Source of the DNA: Paguma larvata
Lineage: Eukaryota > Chordata > Mammalia > Carnivora > Viverridae
NCBI GenBank assembly: GCA_030068075.1
Contig: CM057826.1
Location: 110,649,746-110,713,745 of the forward strand
DNA length: 64,000 nt
Reading direction: 5' to 3'
A program made the translations under genes and the position numbers. The notes under the pieces are model-generated. The model was not told the DNA's origin and did not search any database. It saw only the letters and a program-made list of their open reading frames with translations. Positions 44,138 through 57,159 of the stretch are shown in pieces (the first letter of the stretch is position 1; each line of letters opens with the position of its first letter).

Positions 44138-44350
44138 GGTGCGCCTGGGTGGCTCAGCTGATTAAGCATCCAACTTCAGCTGAGTCAGATCTCACAGTTC
44201 GTGGGATCAAGCCCCATGTCGGGCTCTATGTTGACAGCTCAGAGCTGGAGACTGGGATTCTCTGTCTTCTTCTCTCTCTGCCCCTACGTCACTCGTGCTC
44301 TGCCTCTCTCTATCTCTCAAAATTTAATAACCATTAAAAAAATTTTTTCA
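44138..44350 (+). mobile_element. SINEC-type SINE
   Basis: GGTGCGCCTGGGTGGCTCAG head; its tail lies about 150 bp from the D2 exon donor side. Confidence 0.9.
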
Positions 44351-44503
44351 TAAAAAAAGAATATAGTAAAATGAGTGGTCCTAATAATTTATGGATGGCT
44401 AACTCCCACAAAATGAATCGATTTTAAACACTATAAGAAAAAATTGTGCTTGTAATTATACAGAGAGCATGCATTAGGGAGAAAGCCAGCTATAGATACT
44501 CAC

Positions 44504-44631
44504 GCATTCTCAGCACACAGCATACATTTGTTGCTGTATGTTTTCCCATCAGTGCCACAAACAGCTGCATAATCCATGGTGCAGATAAAGCCCCCATTTC
44601 TTTCTCCTTTCCTGAAATCATCGCAATTCAA
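44504..44631 (-). CDS. SPINK5: SPINK5 exon: LEKTI domain 2 core (classical Kazal)
   Basis: This 128 nt exon starts [17 protein letters not shown] and continues [18 protein letters not shown] with a closing CMLC. It has the extra Cys (VCGTDG) that the four-Cys domains lack, and its sixth Cys sits in the next exon, so D2 has the full three-disulfide Kazal fold. The VCGTDGKTY block is the Kazal signature. P1, the second residue after the second Cys, is Met (C-T-M-D), against Asp in human D2 as I recall it. The donor is GC|GTGAGT and the acceptor is TTGCAG. Confidence 0.95.
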
Positions 44632-45009
44632 CTGCAAGAGACAGTATCAGGGAACATCAAAATATAAGAGATAAAATATTTCTTAGGTACATATAAGTTA
44701 ATATTTTATACCCATGACAGTATAACTATAGTAGAGAACAAAAGAGGTTTAAGAGACTATCATACACTAAAAAAGTCATGGATAATAAAAGATGGTCCAA
44801 GAAGAGAGATACAATTAGATTTCAGGAGAAATAATTTCTATCTGATTTCAGTAGGCCAAGTCGCCTCTCTGAAATTTAGTATATACTGTTTGTCTGTCAA
44901 ATCCTGCCTGCCTTCTCTACAGAGTAGTAATGAAGCCCAGTAGATAAGGGATATGAAAACTCTCTGTAAACTATAAGCGGCAATAAAGTTTTTATTATTA
45001 CAGATTATG

Positions 45010-45530
45010 GTAGTGATCAGGAGCCAGATTGCTGGGTTCATAATTCTAACTCTGCCACATACTGGCTGTGTGATTTGGGAGTTACTTAACCCCTCTGGGC
45101 TTTAGTGTTCTTACTTGCAAAACGTGTACAGTATTACTAACCTCTCAGGATTACAAAGAGGTTTCAATAATGAATAGGTGCACAGCATTTAGAATAGTGC
45201 ATGGCATATTATAACCATTGACTGTTGTTGTCCTGTTGTTATTTTAAACATTTTCCTCACAGATAATCAGGCCAGTAGGACTAAACACTTTTCTGGATGA
45301 TGGAAGAAACACCCAAATCTCAGCCCTAGTAATACAACACATACTTAGGGACATACCTGTGCTGGAGGAAAGCAACTGCTTGAGGTGATACCTGGAGACC
45401 AGTGTTTGAATCTCAGACCTGCCACCCACTCACTTCACCTCTTTGAACCTCACTTTCCTCCTTGCCTGACAAATGGAAATTCACACCCTATCCATATTAC
45501 AGATTTGTGCTGAGGATCAAATGAATACTT
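45010..45530 (+). repeat. Two MIR copies in tandem
   Basis: GTGTGATTTGGGAGTTACTT (first, 45010-45230) and CACTTCACCTCTTTGAACCT (second, 45370-45530) are MIR blocks. Confidence 0.65.
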
Positions 45531-45974
45531 GAGAAATATTATCTGGCAACACTACTGTGACATGAAGTAACTAAAGAAGAGCTCAAGTTAACTTGCATTT
45601 AATTTCTATCTAAAAGCAAATAATAACACGGGGTATATTTTTTCCGTTATGATCACACGGCAAAACAAATTTTTGATGTTATTGTCATAACAAAAATATT
45701 TTAAATATAAATGTGGGAAACTTAGAATATATAGACCTGTGACTTAGTATGTCACACAATAGAAAAAAATAAAATTACAATGGATACAAATATATAATGA
45801 ATTTGTGAAACAAAAGGTGACATCAAGGACTTCAGAAAGACAATAAAAAAGGAAAAAGAATGTAGAATAGTAAAGAAAACTATGGAACATACCTGGCTAT
45901 TCATGTCACATGTTTAGGAAGAAGTTAAAATACAGTGAAAACAGGGTAAGTAATGGCTATATGTGTTAATTCAT

Positions 45975-46440
45975 TTGTTCGGTTGTTCACTGTTCCTTAA
46001 AATTCATTACACATTTACTAGGTTCTGAGTTTCTACTAGACTGAGATACCACCACAGCAAAATAAATAAATAGATAGATAGATAAAAAATAAAGAATAAA
46101 GAGAAAAGAAATGGAACACATGCTCTAAGGAATTTACATTCTGATGAGAAGACAAAGACTCTAAACATGATCATTTTGAATTATAATAAATGCTATGAAA
46201 AATAAACTGAACAATACCTAGAATGGTGACTATTTTAAGTACAGGGTCGAGAATGATCTCTCTGTAAAGGTAACGTTTGAGGTGAGATGGGATTAATGAG
46301 GAGCAGGCGGCCACTAAAGAGCTGAGGGAAGAATATTCCAGGTATAGAGAAACTACAATTGCAAAGGATCTGTGATAGGAACTAGATTGTCCTGTTTAAG
46401 GGGCACAGAGAAGTGTGGCTGAAGTACAAGGAAAAAGCAG
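45975..46440 (+). repeat. Ancient mammalian repeat, family not assigned
   Basis: GAAGAATATTCCAGGTATAG and AATTGCAAAGGATCTGTGAT resemble the repeat at 20540-20980. A TAGA patch lies at 46068-46085. Confidence 0.4.
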
Positions 46441-47387
46441 GAGAGCTGCTGGCTTTCTCTCTAAGGTCATTTCTGGAGAGACAACAGAAGCATGGGTGAT
46501 AGGGATTGATTTTATTAACTTGGGATGATCACCGCGACTCCCCTGCACCAGCAAAAGCAACAGCAGCATACTAGGTCACAGGTGTTGGCAGGGTGACGAC
46601 AGGGTGGATCAAAACCCAGCTGTGAGGCAAGGAGAACAGGTGCAGGTAGTTACTACTCCACCTCCTCCTCCCCCTCCAAACTCCAAGGGCTGGTAGATCA
46701 CAACCTACAGAGAACACCTCTTCCTAATGCTAACAGATTCTGAGAGCTTACAGATGGATTCCTAACCTGTGGAGTGGGAACACTGGCTGCAGAACTTTCT
46801 GATCTAGGCTTCATTCCTTTTCTTATCTTTATAGTCAACAGGAAAGGCAGAGACTGAAGTGTGGCCTTGAATGCCATGTCGCTCACTGTCGCTGAAAAAA
46901 TAACTAAAGCTATTATGGAATCTTAGAGTGAATATATTTGTATATATGAGGAGCAAAACAACATGAAAGAAATATGGTAATATGGCAATATTCAGTATCA
47001 GGTGAAACAGAATTATTGGAATGCATAGAAAAATAAATGGGATAAACACATAAAGTAAAATATAATTTGTGATTGGATTAAAAAATCAGGATCAAATCAG
47101 GTATGGATGATAAAAATTAAAATTAAAAAGCACGCAGATATTAAAACAGTAGGATAAGAAAAGATACAAGGTAAAAATGAATAAGAAGAAAGAAGATGCA
47201 GTAATATTACTACCAAAAATATAGAATTCAGTCCAAAATGCATCATAAATGAAAAAGGACACTATAGTAAAAGGAAAAAGAGAACATGAAGATCTAGTAA
47301 TCATTGAGTATTCATTCAGTTAATTATACAGGTTTTAATTATGTGGAACTACCACCACCAGAATGTGACAGAATTAGACTAACCAGA

Positions 47388-47571
47388 GGGCACCTGGGTG
47401 GCTCAGTTGGCTGAACACTGGACTCTTGATTTCATCTTGGATCATAATGTCACAGTTCATGAGATTGCGCCCTGCGTTGGGCTCTGGGGCCTGCTTGGGA
47501 TTTTCTCCCTCCCTCTCTCTCTGTCTCTCTTTGTCTATCTCTCTCTCTTTCAAAAATAAATAAACTTAAAA
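47388..47571 (+). mobile_element. Can-SINE, first of two in tandem
   Basis: GGGCACCTGGGTGGCTCAGT head, shortened body. Confidence 0.9.
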
Positions 47572-47580
47572 GAATAGACA

Positions 47581-47795
47581 GGGGTGCCTGGGTGGCTCTG
47601 TCAGTTAAGTGACTTCAGCTCAGGTCATGATCTCACAGTTCGTGGGTTAAACTCTATACTGGCCTCTGTGCTGACAGCTTGGAATCTGGAGCGTCCTTCA
47701 GATTCTGTGTCTTCCTCTCTCTGCCCCTCCACTCCCCACCCTCTGTCGGTCTCTCTCTCTCAAAAATAAATAAATATTGAAAGAAAATTTTTTTA
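47581..47795 (+). mobile_element. SINEC_Fc-type SINE, second of two in tandem
   Basis: GGGGTGCCTGGGTGGCTCTG head, inserted into or beside the tail of the previous SINE in the same orientation. Confidence 0.92.
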
Positions 47796-48780
47796 AAGAA
47801 TTAGATAAATCAGTAGCTGGAGTTACGGATTTTAGTATGCTCCTCTCAGAAATTGATAGATCAAGAATAAAAAGTTAAGATGCTTAAGCCATTTGATTTT
47901 GAAAGACAACTATATCTATGACACAGCAAGTAAACATTTTTTCCAAGATATAAGAAACATTTATAAAAGTGGAATATTTGTTACATCACTAAGAAAGTCT
48001 CAGGAAATTCCGAAGGATCAATGTCATATGGTCTATGTTCTCTGACCAAAATTCAATCAAATCAAAGTTAATTTAAAATAGGCAAAGTGCCACATATTTG
48101 AAAATCAAATAATATATTACTAAATAACTTTGCAAGGGAGGAAAATTAAGGAATGTTTGTCAAAGAATGACAATGAACACTAGAAGTACAAATCTTGAGA
48201 CAGGTAATCATTACTATCTTTAAATACCCTTGTCATAGAATTGTAAAAGTTAAAATTTTTAAAACTAGGTATTATGTAATCCATAATAAAATATTCAGGA
48301 GAGCAAGCATAAAGAAACAAGAATGAGTGACACAGATAACATAAACAATAGAGAAGATTAACAAAAAAGCTGATAAGATAGATTTCTAGTACAATTGATA
48401 AGAGAAACAGAAGATGGAAATAAAAAATATAAGCAATGATCATTGAAAATAACTGCAAATATTGAGATATACATACAATAAAAGCATATTAGGAGTATCC
48501 ATATGCTAAAATATCTGAAAACCAACATGGAGATATGGCTAAAAGAAAAGTGTAAAACATCCTCCATTGTTTAATAAGAAAAGTTGAACAGATGAATAAG
48601 ATTAATGCAACTAATATACTGGTCTGAGATAGTCCCTCCCCAAAATGCCACAGTCCTAAAAGCCTTAAAATCCATTTTTCTAAAGTTTTAAGTTAAAAGG
48701 AAAACTTATACTGAATAATAATAATTTAGGAGTTATTCCAAAGATTGAGAAAGTTTGTAAACTGAAAAAATAATTATAGA
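47796..48780 (+). mobile_element. L1 ORF2 fragment (decayed)
   Basis: ATGTTCTCTGACCAAAATTC, AATCAAATCAAAGTTAATTT and ACATATTTGAAAATCAAATA follow the L1 ORF2 order, with many stops. Confidence 0.65.
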
Positions 48781-48784
48781 CAGT

Positions 48785-49913
48785 TTTACTGAGGTTTTAC
48801 TTGCCATAGAATTCATGAATTTTAAGGTAGAATTCAATGATTTGGGGTTAATTTATGGAGTTTTACAACTATCATCATAATTCAGTTTTAATATTTCTGT
48901 CACCCCTAGAGTTTCCCCTGTGACCATTTACAGTCAATCCCAGTTCCCGGCTCTAGCCTTAGGTAACCACGGAATTTTCTGACTATAAATTTACCTCTTC
49001 TGCATATTTCCTGTAAATGGAATCATAATTACGCAATTGTTTGATTCTGGCTTTCGCTTTGCATAATGTTTTTGAGGTTCATTCATGTCATAACAGTATC
49101 AGTAGTACCTTTTTTTTTCAGAATAATATTTCATTCTATAAATGCAGCTTATTTTGTTTATCCATCGCCAGTGGACTTTCAGACACTTAGATCATTTCTA
49201 GTTTGGGATTATTAAAAAGAATGCTGTTATGAATGTCCACATGCATGGCTTCGTACGGACATGTGTTTTCACAGCAGTGGCAGATTCCCAGAACCAAACT
49301 TGCTAGGTCATATGGTAAATTGATGTTTCACCTAAGAAACTGACAAACTCCTTTCTAGGGTAGCTGCGCTCTTTTTTTTTTTTCCTCCTTGGGGTCTAGA
49401 GGCAGATAGAGGCGGAGGGAGAGAGAATCTTAAGTAGGCTTCACACTCAGCGTGGAGCCCAACTCGGGGCTCTGTCCTACCACCCTGAGATCACGACCTG
49501 AGCCGAAATCACGAATCAGACACTAAACAGACTGAGCCACCCAGGCGCCTCAGTGTAGCTGTACTCGAGTACTCTTCCCAGAAATCTGTAAGTGGTCAGT
49601 TACTTCACAACCTTAAAAACATTTTTTGTCTTAATAGCCATTCTAGTGGGTGTGTAATGGCACCACACTGTGGTCTTAATGAGCATTTCCCTATGTAATA
49701 ACAATGGAAAACATCATTTTAAGTGTACACTAGTCATGAAGATGGTTTCAGCATAACAGATGTTTTTAATTGAATTGTCTTCTTATAGTTGTCATAAGAG
49801 GTCCTTATATAGAGTAGATAGAGGTCTTTTACCCAATATATGAATATTTTCTCCCAGTCCATACTTCCTTTTCTATTATTTCAAGAATTTCATTTGAACC
49901 CCAAATGTTTGTA
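48785..49913 (-). mobile_element. L1 3' end, antisense; left part split by Tigger1
   Basis: AATGGAATCATAATTACGCA, GGTTCATTCATGTCATAACA and TTTTGTTTATCCATCGCC are antisense L1 3' UTR. A reverse SINE sits at 49372-49551. Confidence 0.7.
49372..49551 (-). mobile_element. Can-SINE (reverse)
   Basis: Ends GAGCCACCCAGGCGCCTCAG. Flanks GGTAGCTGCGCTC and TGTAGCTGTACTC fit a duplication. Confidence 0.88.
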
Positions 49914-51149
49914 TAGACATGCTTTGGAGACATTGCAGTTTTGGTTCCAGACCACCACAATAAAGCAAATACCACAATAAGGCAAGTCACATGAATTTTT
50001 TGGTTTCCCGGTACCTGCAAAAGTTAGGTTTATATTATGCTGTAGTCGTTTAAGTGTGGAATAGCATTATGTCTAAAAACACAATGTACATACTTTAATT
50101 AAAAGATACTTTTTTTGCTAAAAAATACTAATCATCATCTGAACTTTCAGTGAATCTTCATCTTTTTGCTAGCCAAGGGTCTTGTCTCGATGTTGGTGGC
50201 TGCTGAAAGTTGGTGTGGCTGTTGCAATTTCTTAAAATAAGATAAAAAGGAAGTACACCACATCGACGAGCTCTTCCTGTCATGAACGATTTCTCTGTGG
50301 CATGCGATGCCATTTGGACTTCTTTCAAAGTTGGTGGCAATCCTCTCAAACCCTGACACTGCTTTATCAACTAAGTTTATCGGATATTCTAAATCCTTTG
50401 TTGTCATCTCAACAATTCTCACAGCATCTTCACCAGGAGTAGATTCCAGCTCAGGAAACCACTGTCTTTACTCAACTGTAAGAAGTACTCCTCATCCGTT
50501 CAAGTTTTATCATGAGATTGTAGAAATTTACTCAGATCTCAGGCTCCACTTCTAATTCTATTTCTCTTGCTCTTTCCATCACATGTATAGTTGCTTCCTC
50601 TGCTGAAGTCTTAAACCCCTCAAAGTCGTCCATGAGGGCTCTCAATTCCTGTTCATGTTGACACTGTATTTTGACCTCTTCCCATGAATCATGAATGTTC
50701 ATAATGGCATCTAGAACAGTGAATCCTTTCTAGAAGTTTCCAATTTACTCTCCCTGTATCCATCAGAGAAATTGCTATCTATAGCAGCTAGAGCCTAATG
50801 AAGTTTATTTCTTAAATAATAAGACTTAAAAGTCAAAATTAGTCCTGATCCATGGACTGCAGATTGGATATTGCATTAGCAGACATGAAAACAACATTAA
50901 TCTCATTGTATATCTCCACTGAAGAACATTGATCACAGAACACCAGAACAAATGTATAACAATGAACAAGCTCAAAATATTACAAGAATTAGCAAAATGT
51001 GACACAGAGACACGAGGTAAGTAAGTGCTATTGGAAAAAAGGTACCAACAGACTTGCTTGATGCAGGGTTGCCACAAATCTTCAATTTATGAAAAATGCA
51101 GAGCTGAGAAGTATAATAAGGTGAAGTACAATAAAATGAAGTATGCCTG
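49914..51149 (-). mobile_element. Tigger1-type DNA transposon, internally deleted
   Basis: TAGACATGCTTTGGAGACAT at one end and CAATAAAATGAAGTATGCCT plus G at the other match the Tigger1 ends, each bordered by TA (49912-49913 and 51150-51151). The minus strand retains relics of the C-terminal part of a pogo-like transposase (for example INLVDKAVSGFERIATNFER). Most of the transposase is missing, and the remaining frames contain stops. It is 1236 bp against about 2.4 kb for a full element. Confidence 0.9.
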
Positions 51150-52396
51150 TAATTATGATGAAGTCCGACTTATTAATTTTGTAACATGGATCATGCTTCT
51201 GGTTTAGTATCTAAAAACTCTCTGTCTAACCCAAATTCATGAATTTCTTCCATTATGTTTTATTCTAGAAATTCTATAGTTACAGCTCTTACCTTAGAGA
51301 CCATAATGCATTTTGAGGTAGTTTTTTTTGTGTATGATGTAAGGGAAGACTCTAACTTTATTTTTATGGATATTAAATTTTCCAAGCATTTGTTTCTCTT
51401 GACAAGTCGGTCAAATATTTGGCCAGAAATATAAAGAATATAAATTCCATTCCATTCATCTTTATGCCAACGCTTGCACCAATAACACACTGTTTTGATC
51501 ACTGTTGTTTTTATAGTACATTTTGAAGTCAGTTACTGTTAGGTGTCCCAACATTTCTATATAAATTCTAAAATCAATTTGTCAATTTCTACCAAAGAAA
51601 AAGCCTGCCAGGATTTTTGTAGGGAATATGTTGAATTTATAGATTACTTTTGGGAGAACTGCCATCTCGATAATAATTTCTGGATTATTCAATGTTAGTA
51701 TACAGAAATATAATTGAATTTGCATATTGATTTGTATGCTGAAATCTTGCTAAACTCATTTATTAGTTTCTTTTTGTTCTAGTTTCTTTTTGTGTAGCCT
51801 TAGGGTTTTCTACATATAGTATCATGTCCCTACGATGAAGAAAAAAAAATTTTTTTCCAAGCAGAATGTCTTTAATTACTTAAAGCATTCTGTCTTATTA
51901 TATTGGCTATACCATCTACTTCAATGTTGAATAGAAGTGGTGTGTTGAATACCAGTGGTAAGAACAACCATCTCTGCTTTCTTCTCAGTCTTAAGGCAAA
52001 AGAATTCAGTTTCTAATCATTAAGTATGATTTTAGTTATAGGTTTATCATAGATGTCTTTTATCATCTTGAGAAAGTTTTTGTCTATTGGTAGTTTTGTG
52101 TATGTGTGTGTGTGTGAAAGACAGAGAGTATGTTTATCTTGAATGAGTATGGGATTTTGTTAAATGCCTTTTCTGCATCTACTGAAATAATCATGTCATT
52201 TTGTCCTTTATCGATGTGGTGTAATAGATTTTCTGTTGTTAAACCAATCTTGCATTCCTAGAATAACTCCCACTGGTCATGGTTTTATCTTTTTCATGTT
52301 GTGGATTCTGTTTAATATTTTGTTAAACATTTTTCCATGTATGTTTATACGTAATATTTGCCAGTAGTTTTCTGTAGTTGTGTTATCTTCCTTTGT

Positions 52397-52459
52397 TTTT
52401 TTAAACTTGTTTTTAAATGTTTATTATTTATTTTTGAGAGAGAGAGACAGAGCATGAGT

Positions 52460-52500
<41 letters not shown>

Positions 52501-52662
52501 GAGCAGGAGAGGGGCAGAGAGAGAGGAAGACACAGAATCTGAAGCAGGTTCCAGGCTCTGAGCTGTCAAGCACAGAACCTGATGCAGGGCTTGAACCCAC
52601 AAACTGAGATAACGACCTAAGCTAAAGTTGGATGCTTAACCAACTGAGCCACCCAGGTGCCC
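52397..52662 (-). mobile_element. SINEC_Fc-type SINE (reverse)
   Basis: Ends GAGCCACCCAGGTGCCCC, has a GA run at 52464-52496, and CTTCCTTTG duplications flank it. Confidence 0.92.
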
Positions 52663-53542
52663 CACTTCCTTTGGATTTTGTATCAAAATAATACTGGCTG
52701 GTATTACTTCTTTTTCCTGAATGGGTCTATAAAATATTTGTATTATTTCTTCTTTCAATATTTGGTGGGGATCACCAATGAAGTCTGAACTTTGATTTAA
52801 TCATTGATTCAAATTTTTGCTTGCTATACATCTATTTTGATTTTCTAATTTTTGGGTCAGTTTTTAATAATTCATTTATTTCTATGATTTTTTCCATTTT
52901 GGGTCAGTTGTCTACTTTTTTTGGCACAAATTTGTTCATTATACTTTATTATAACCCTTATAATTTCTCCAGGGCATATACTGATATCTCATATTGCATT
53001 CCTGATTTTGGTAAGTATTGTCTCACTCTCTCTCTCTCTTTTTTTTAGATCAATTTATTTAAAAGTTTGTCAGCTTAGTTAATCTTCTCAAGGAACCAAT
53101 ATTTGACTTACTAACTTTTTCTATTATTTTAATGAAGTTTTGTATTTTATCAATTTCTGCTCTAATCTTTATTATGTCCTTCTTCCTGCTTGGTTGAGGT
53201 TTGGTTTGCTCTTCTTTTTCTAAGTTTCTTATTGTGGAGGGTAAGATTATTAACTCATGAACTTTCTTCTCTGATTTATGCATTTATAGCTCTATATAAT
53301 GCTTTAGCTAAATGCCTAAGTTTTGAATTGCTATCTTTTTAAACATTTTATTCAATTCAAATTGTCTTCTAATTTCCCTCAAAATTGTTTCTTTAATCCA
53401 TCAATTTTTTAGAAGTATGCTGTTTAACATGCAAATATTTGGGGATTTCCATAATTTCTTTCTCTTGTTGGTTTTGTATTCAATTCTATTTTTCAGAAAA
53501 CATACTTCGTATGATTTTAATTCTTTTAAATTTATTGAGATA

Positions 53543-53738
53543 GGGATGCCTAGGTGGCTCAGTTGGTTGAACACCTAACTCTTGATTTCTGCTCAGGTCA
53601 TGATCCCTGGGTTGTGGAATCAAGCCCCGTGTTGGGCTCAGTGCTGAACATGGTTAAGATTCTCTTAATATTCTCTCTCTCTTCTTCTTATCCCCCACTC
53701 ACACTTTCTCTCACTTTCTCTAAAAAAATAATAAACTT
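53543..53738 (+). mobile_element. Old Can-SINE
   Basis: GGGATGCCTAGGTGGCTCAG head; flanks TTATTGAGATA and CTTCTTGAGATA. Confidence 0.87.
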
Positions 53739-54074
53739 CTTGAGATATATTTTATAGCCTAGTATATAGTCTATCTTGTAGAATGTTCCATTGTTTCTTG
53801 AAAAAGAATAGACCATCTGCAATCATTGGGGAAATACTCCCTATATTTCAGTTAGTTCATAATGTTGTTTGAATATTCTATATCTTTGATGATATTTTGT
53901 CTAATTGCTCTTTCAATTTTTAAAAGTAGAGTATTAAAATTTCTATTATTGTTGAATTGTCTCTTTCTTTAATTATAGCATATTTAGTTTCACATATTTT
54001 GAGTTTCTGTTAGTAGGCACATATACAGTTATATCTCCTGATGTATTAATATTTTTAAAATTATAAAATGTCCT

Positions 54075-54291
54075 GGGGTACCTGAGTGGCTCGGTTGGTT
54101 GAGTGTCTGACTTCAGCTCAGATCATGATCTCATAGTTCATGAGTTCAAGCCCCACATTGGGTTCACTGTTTGTCAGCACAGAGCCTGCAGAACCAGCTT
54201 TGGATACTCTGTCCCCCTCTCTCTGCCTGGCCCCCCGCTCATGCTCTGTCTCTCAAAAATAAAAATAAAAGCATTAAAATATAAAAGCATA
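54075..54291 (+). mobile_element. SINEC-type SINE
   Basis: GGGGTACCTGAGTGGCTCGG head; TAAAATGTCC on both sides. Confidence 0.9.
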
Positions 54292-54881
54292 AAATGTCCC
54301 TATTTGTCTCCAATAATATTTGACTTAATGTCTATGTTGTTCGATAGTAGTATAGCAAATCCTGCTCTCTAGTGTTATATTTGTCATGGGATCACTGTTC
54401 ATTTCAGACTTCTGTGTCTGTGGATGTAAGGAGTATCTATTGGAGATAGTTTATAGTTGCTTTTTTTTAATCATACAACAATCTCTGACTTTTGATCAGA
54501 ATGTTTAAATCATTTACATTTAGTATAATTATTGATATAGTTATATTTATACTTGCTATGTTTCTATTCGTTTTCACTACACTCGTGTCCTTTTTTACTT
54601 CTCTTTTCTTTCACTACTGACTTCTTTTGGGTTAAATATTTTTAGTGTGTCTTTTTAATACTTCTGTTGATTTTATATATTTGTTATATACATCGCTTTC
54701 TTGCTGGTTATTATAGTGATTATCATATTCGTCCCAATTTATCATAGTCTATTACAGATTAATATTTAATTCTGGTAAAATACAGAAATTTTGCCCCTAT
54801 ATAGTTCTATTTCCTTTATTCCCCTTTGCACTATGGTTATCTTAAGTGTTTTATCTATACACCCAATAAAACAGCATTATA

Positions 54882-55104
54882 GGGGGGCCTGAGCGACTCA
54901 GTCAGTTAAGTGTCTGACTTTGGCTCAGGTCATGATCTCCCAGTTCATGGGTTCAAGCCCCGCACAGGGCTCTGTGCTGACAACTGGGAGCCTGGAGTCT
55001 GCTTCCGATTCTGTGTCTCCTTCTCTCTCTCTGCCCTTCCCCCATCCCTGCTCACACTGCCTTTCTCTCAAAAATAAATAAACATTAAAAAAATTATTAC
55101 AAAA
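54882..55104 (+). mobile_element. SINEC_Fc-type SINE, perfect 17 bp duplication
   Basis: AATAAAACAGCATTATA occurs at 54865-54881 and 55105-55121 without mismatch, which points to a recent insertion into the L1. Confidence 0.95.
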
Positions 55105-57159
55105 AATAAAACAGCATTATAATTACTGCTTTATAAAATATTATATTGATAAAAGAAACTAGGTAAAAATAAGGGAAATATATATGTAAAGTAGTTCATA
55201 TTAACCCATATATTTACCATTTCTGGTTCTCTTCCCTTCTTTCTGTGAATCCAAGTTACCATCTGGAAGTAATTTCCTTTCATCTAAAGGACTACCGTTA
55301 TTACTACTTGTAAAATTGGTCTGAGGCAACAAATTTTCTCCAATTTCACTGATTTGGAAACATCTTTATTTGCCTTAATTTTTATGGGTTAATTTTGGTG
55401 AACATAGAATATGGATAAACATCATTTCTTTCTCTTAGCACTTTAAGCATGTCATACCATTGTCTTCTGGCCTTCATTATTCTAGATGAGAAGTCAGTCA
55501 TTAATTGGAACCATTATATAGAATGTACCATTTTTCTTTTTCCACTTAAAAATTTTTCCATTGATTTCAGCATTTTAATTATGATAGGCCTAGATGTTGA
55601 TCTCTTTGTATTCATACTCTTTGGGACTCGTTGAAATTATTAAATGTGAAGAGTAATATTTTACAAATCAAATGATACATTTTAGGTCACTATTCCTTCA
55701 AATAATTGTTCTGTTTATTTCATCTCTCTTTTAGTTTTGGTATTTCTATTGCACATGTATTGACATGCTTGCTACCTCAGAGACTCTTTGTGTCCATTTT
55801 TAACTAATATACTTCCATTGTTAATTTTTACACATCTTTCTACAAGTTTACTAATTCTTTTTTATGCAGCCTTAGAGCTTCTTTTGAGCCTCTCTATTAG
55901 ATTTTTTGTGTGACTTATGCTATCAACTCCAGAATTTCTTTTTGAGATATATATCTTTGTCTATCTCCATCTCTATCTCTGTTTACTGAAAATGTGCATT
56001 TATTCATTCTTTGTTATTATAGTTTCTTTAATTATTTAAATAATGCTTAAACTATTTAAACACTTTTAAAATAGCTGCTTCAAGTCTTTGTCTGCAAAAT
56101 CTAACCTCCAGAGACACTCGGTTTCCATTGGCCTTTTTTCCTCCTGAGAATGGGTCATACATTCCAGTTACTATTTTCCTATTTCATAATTTTTGTTGAA
56201 GACTGGACATTTTGGAAAATGATCTCACTATAAAGAATATTTTTGCTGTGTTGCTTATTTGCATCTTCGGTTGGGCTAACTCTGATTTCTTGCTGCCCCA
56301 TAATGTGCAGCTGTTGATCCATCTGCTAAGAAACTGTTTACAGTTTTTATTTTTTAAGATTGGGTCTTTAGGTTTTTCTTTCCATATTTCTATAGCTCAG
56401 TGGAAGTCCAAAGATTAGATACAGTTTGTGCTCAAACAGCTCAAGCTAGTAAGGCTTCCATCCCCTGCAGATAGGCTAGTGTATATTGGGGAGGACATTC
56501 AAAGTTCAGAATATATTTGCATCTATCCCAGCATTTGCTTTCCACTGGGATTTTATCATGTGTGTTTTCTTAAGTGCTTGTGCACAATATTACGGCCAGT
56601 TAAAATTGTGAATTGCTCGGTCTTTCTTGCCTCTCTGCTGTCTATGTGTGAAGACTCAGAAATATGCTTGTGTTACCACTTCAGGCCATTGTCCTTACTC
56701 TGGGGGAAGATCATGACATCTACTGAAAAGAGCTAGGGATATAACAGTTGCCCACTGCCCTAAATTACTTCAATAAGACAGTGCAGTTGCTGACCCTCAC
56801 AGCCTGCCTGACTGGTGGATGTTCTATACCAACCCAGTAACAACAGTGAGATGGGAGTCTCCCTAAGTAAGAACATCACAGACTCCCATTGTTCTAAATC
56901 AAAGTTTAGCAGTTTTTCAAGCATAAATCCTTATCAGATTGACATAGGCTACTGGTCAATTTCCACAGTGCTATAATGGTTGTTTTGGTCAATTTTGTCT
57001 AGATTTATAGTTGCTTTTTGGGGAAAGGATTTGCTAACCTCATTACTCAGCTATAGCCTTAAGTGCTACTTCTCAAATTACTCTCAAGGTAATATGATAT
57101 TGATTTCACAACCAGATAAGAATAATTAAAAAGAGAAAAGTATACACTCATCTTACTTA

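Larger units (their letters stand above)
42481..44503. other. Intron between D2 and the D2-D3 linker
   Basis: Contains a TATG-type repeat and a SINE (listed). 42481-43929 shows nothing that I recognise. Confidence 0.75.
51152..56720 (-). mobile_element. Long L1 remnant, antisense (3' UTR to 5' part)
   Basis: In order on the plus strand: TTTGAAGTCAGTTACTGTTA, GAGTATGGGATTTTGTTAAA, TGCATCTACTGAAATAATCA and TTCTTTAATCCATCAATTTT. These are antisense L1 3' and ORF2 blocks, with older ORF1/5' or HAL1-like sequence after about 55140. It continues 48785-49913 beyond the Tigger1. No intact ORF. Confidence 0.7.

Noticed and set aside
50147..50422. ORF resembling a pogo/Tigger transposase
   Set aside because: It is a short relic inside an internally deleted Tigger1 copy; the N-terminal and catalytic parts are absent, so no active transposase is called.
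51152..56720. Possible intact L1 proteins in the large intron
   Set aside because: All L1 segments are fragmented by stops, deletions and later insertions.
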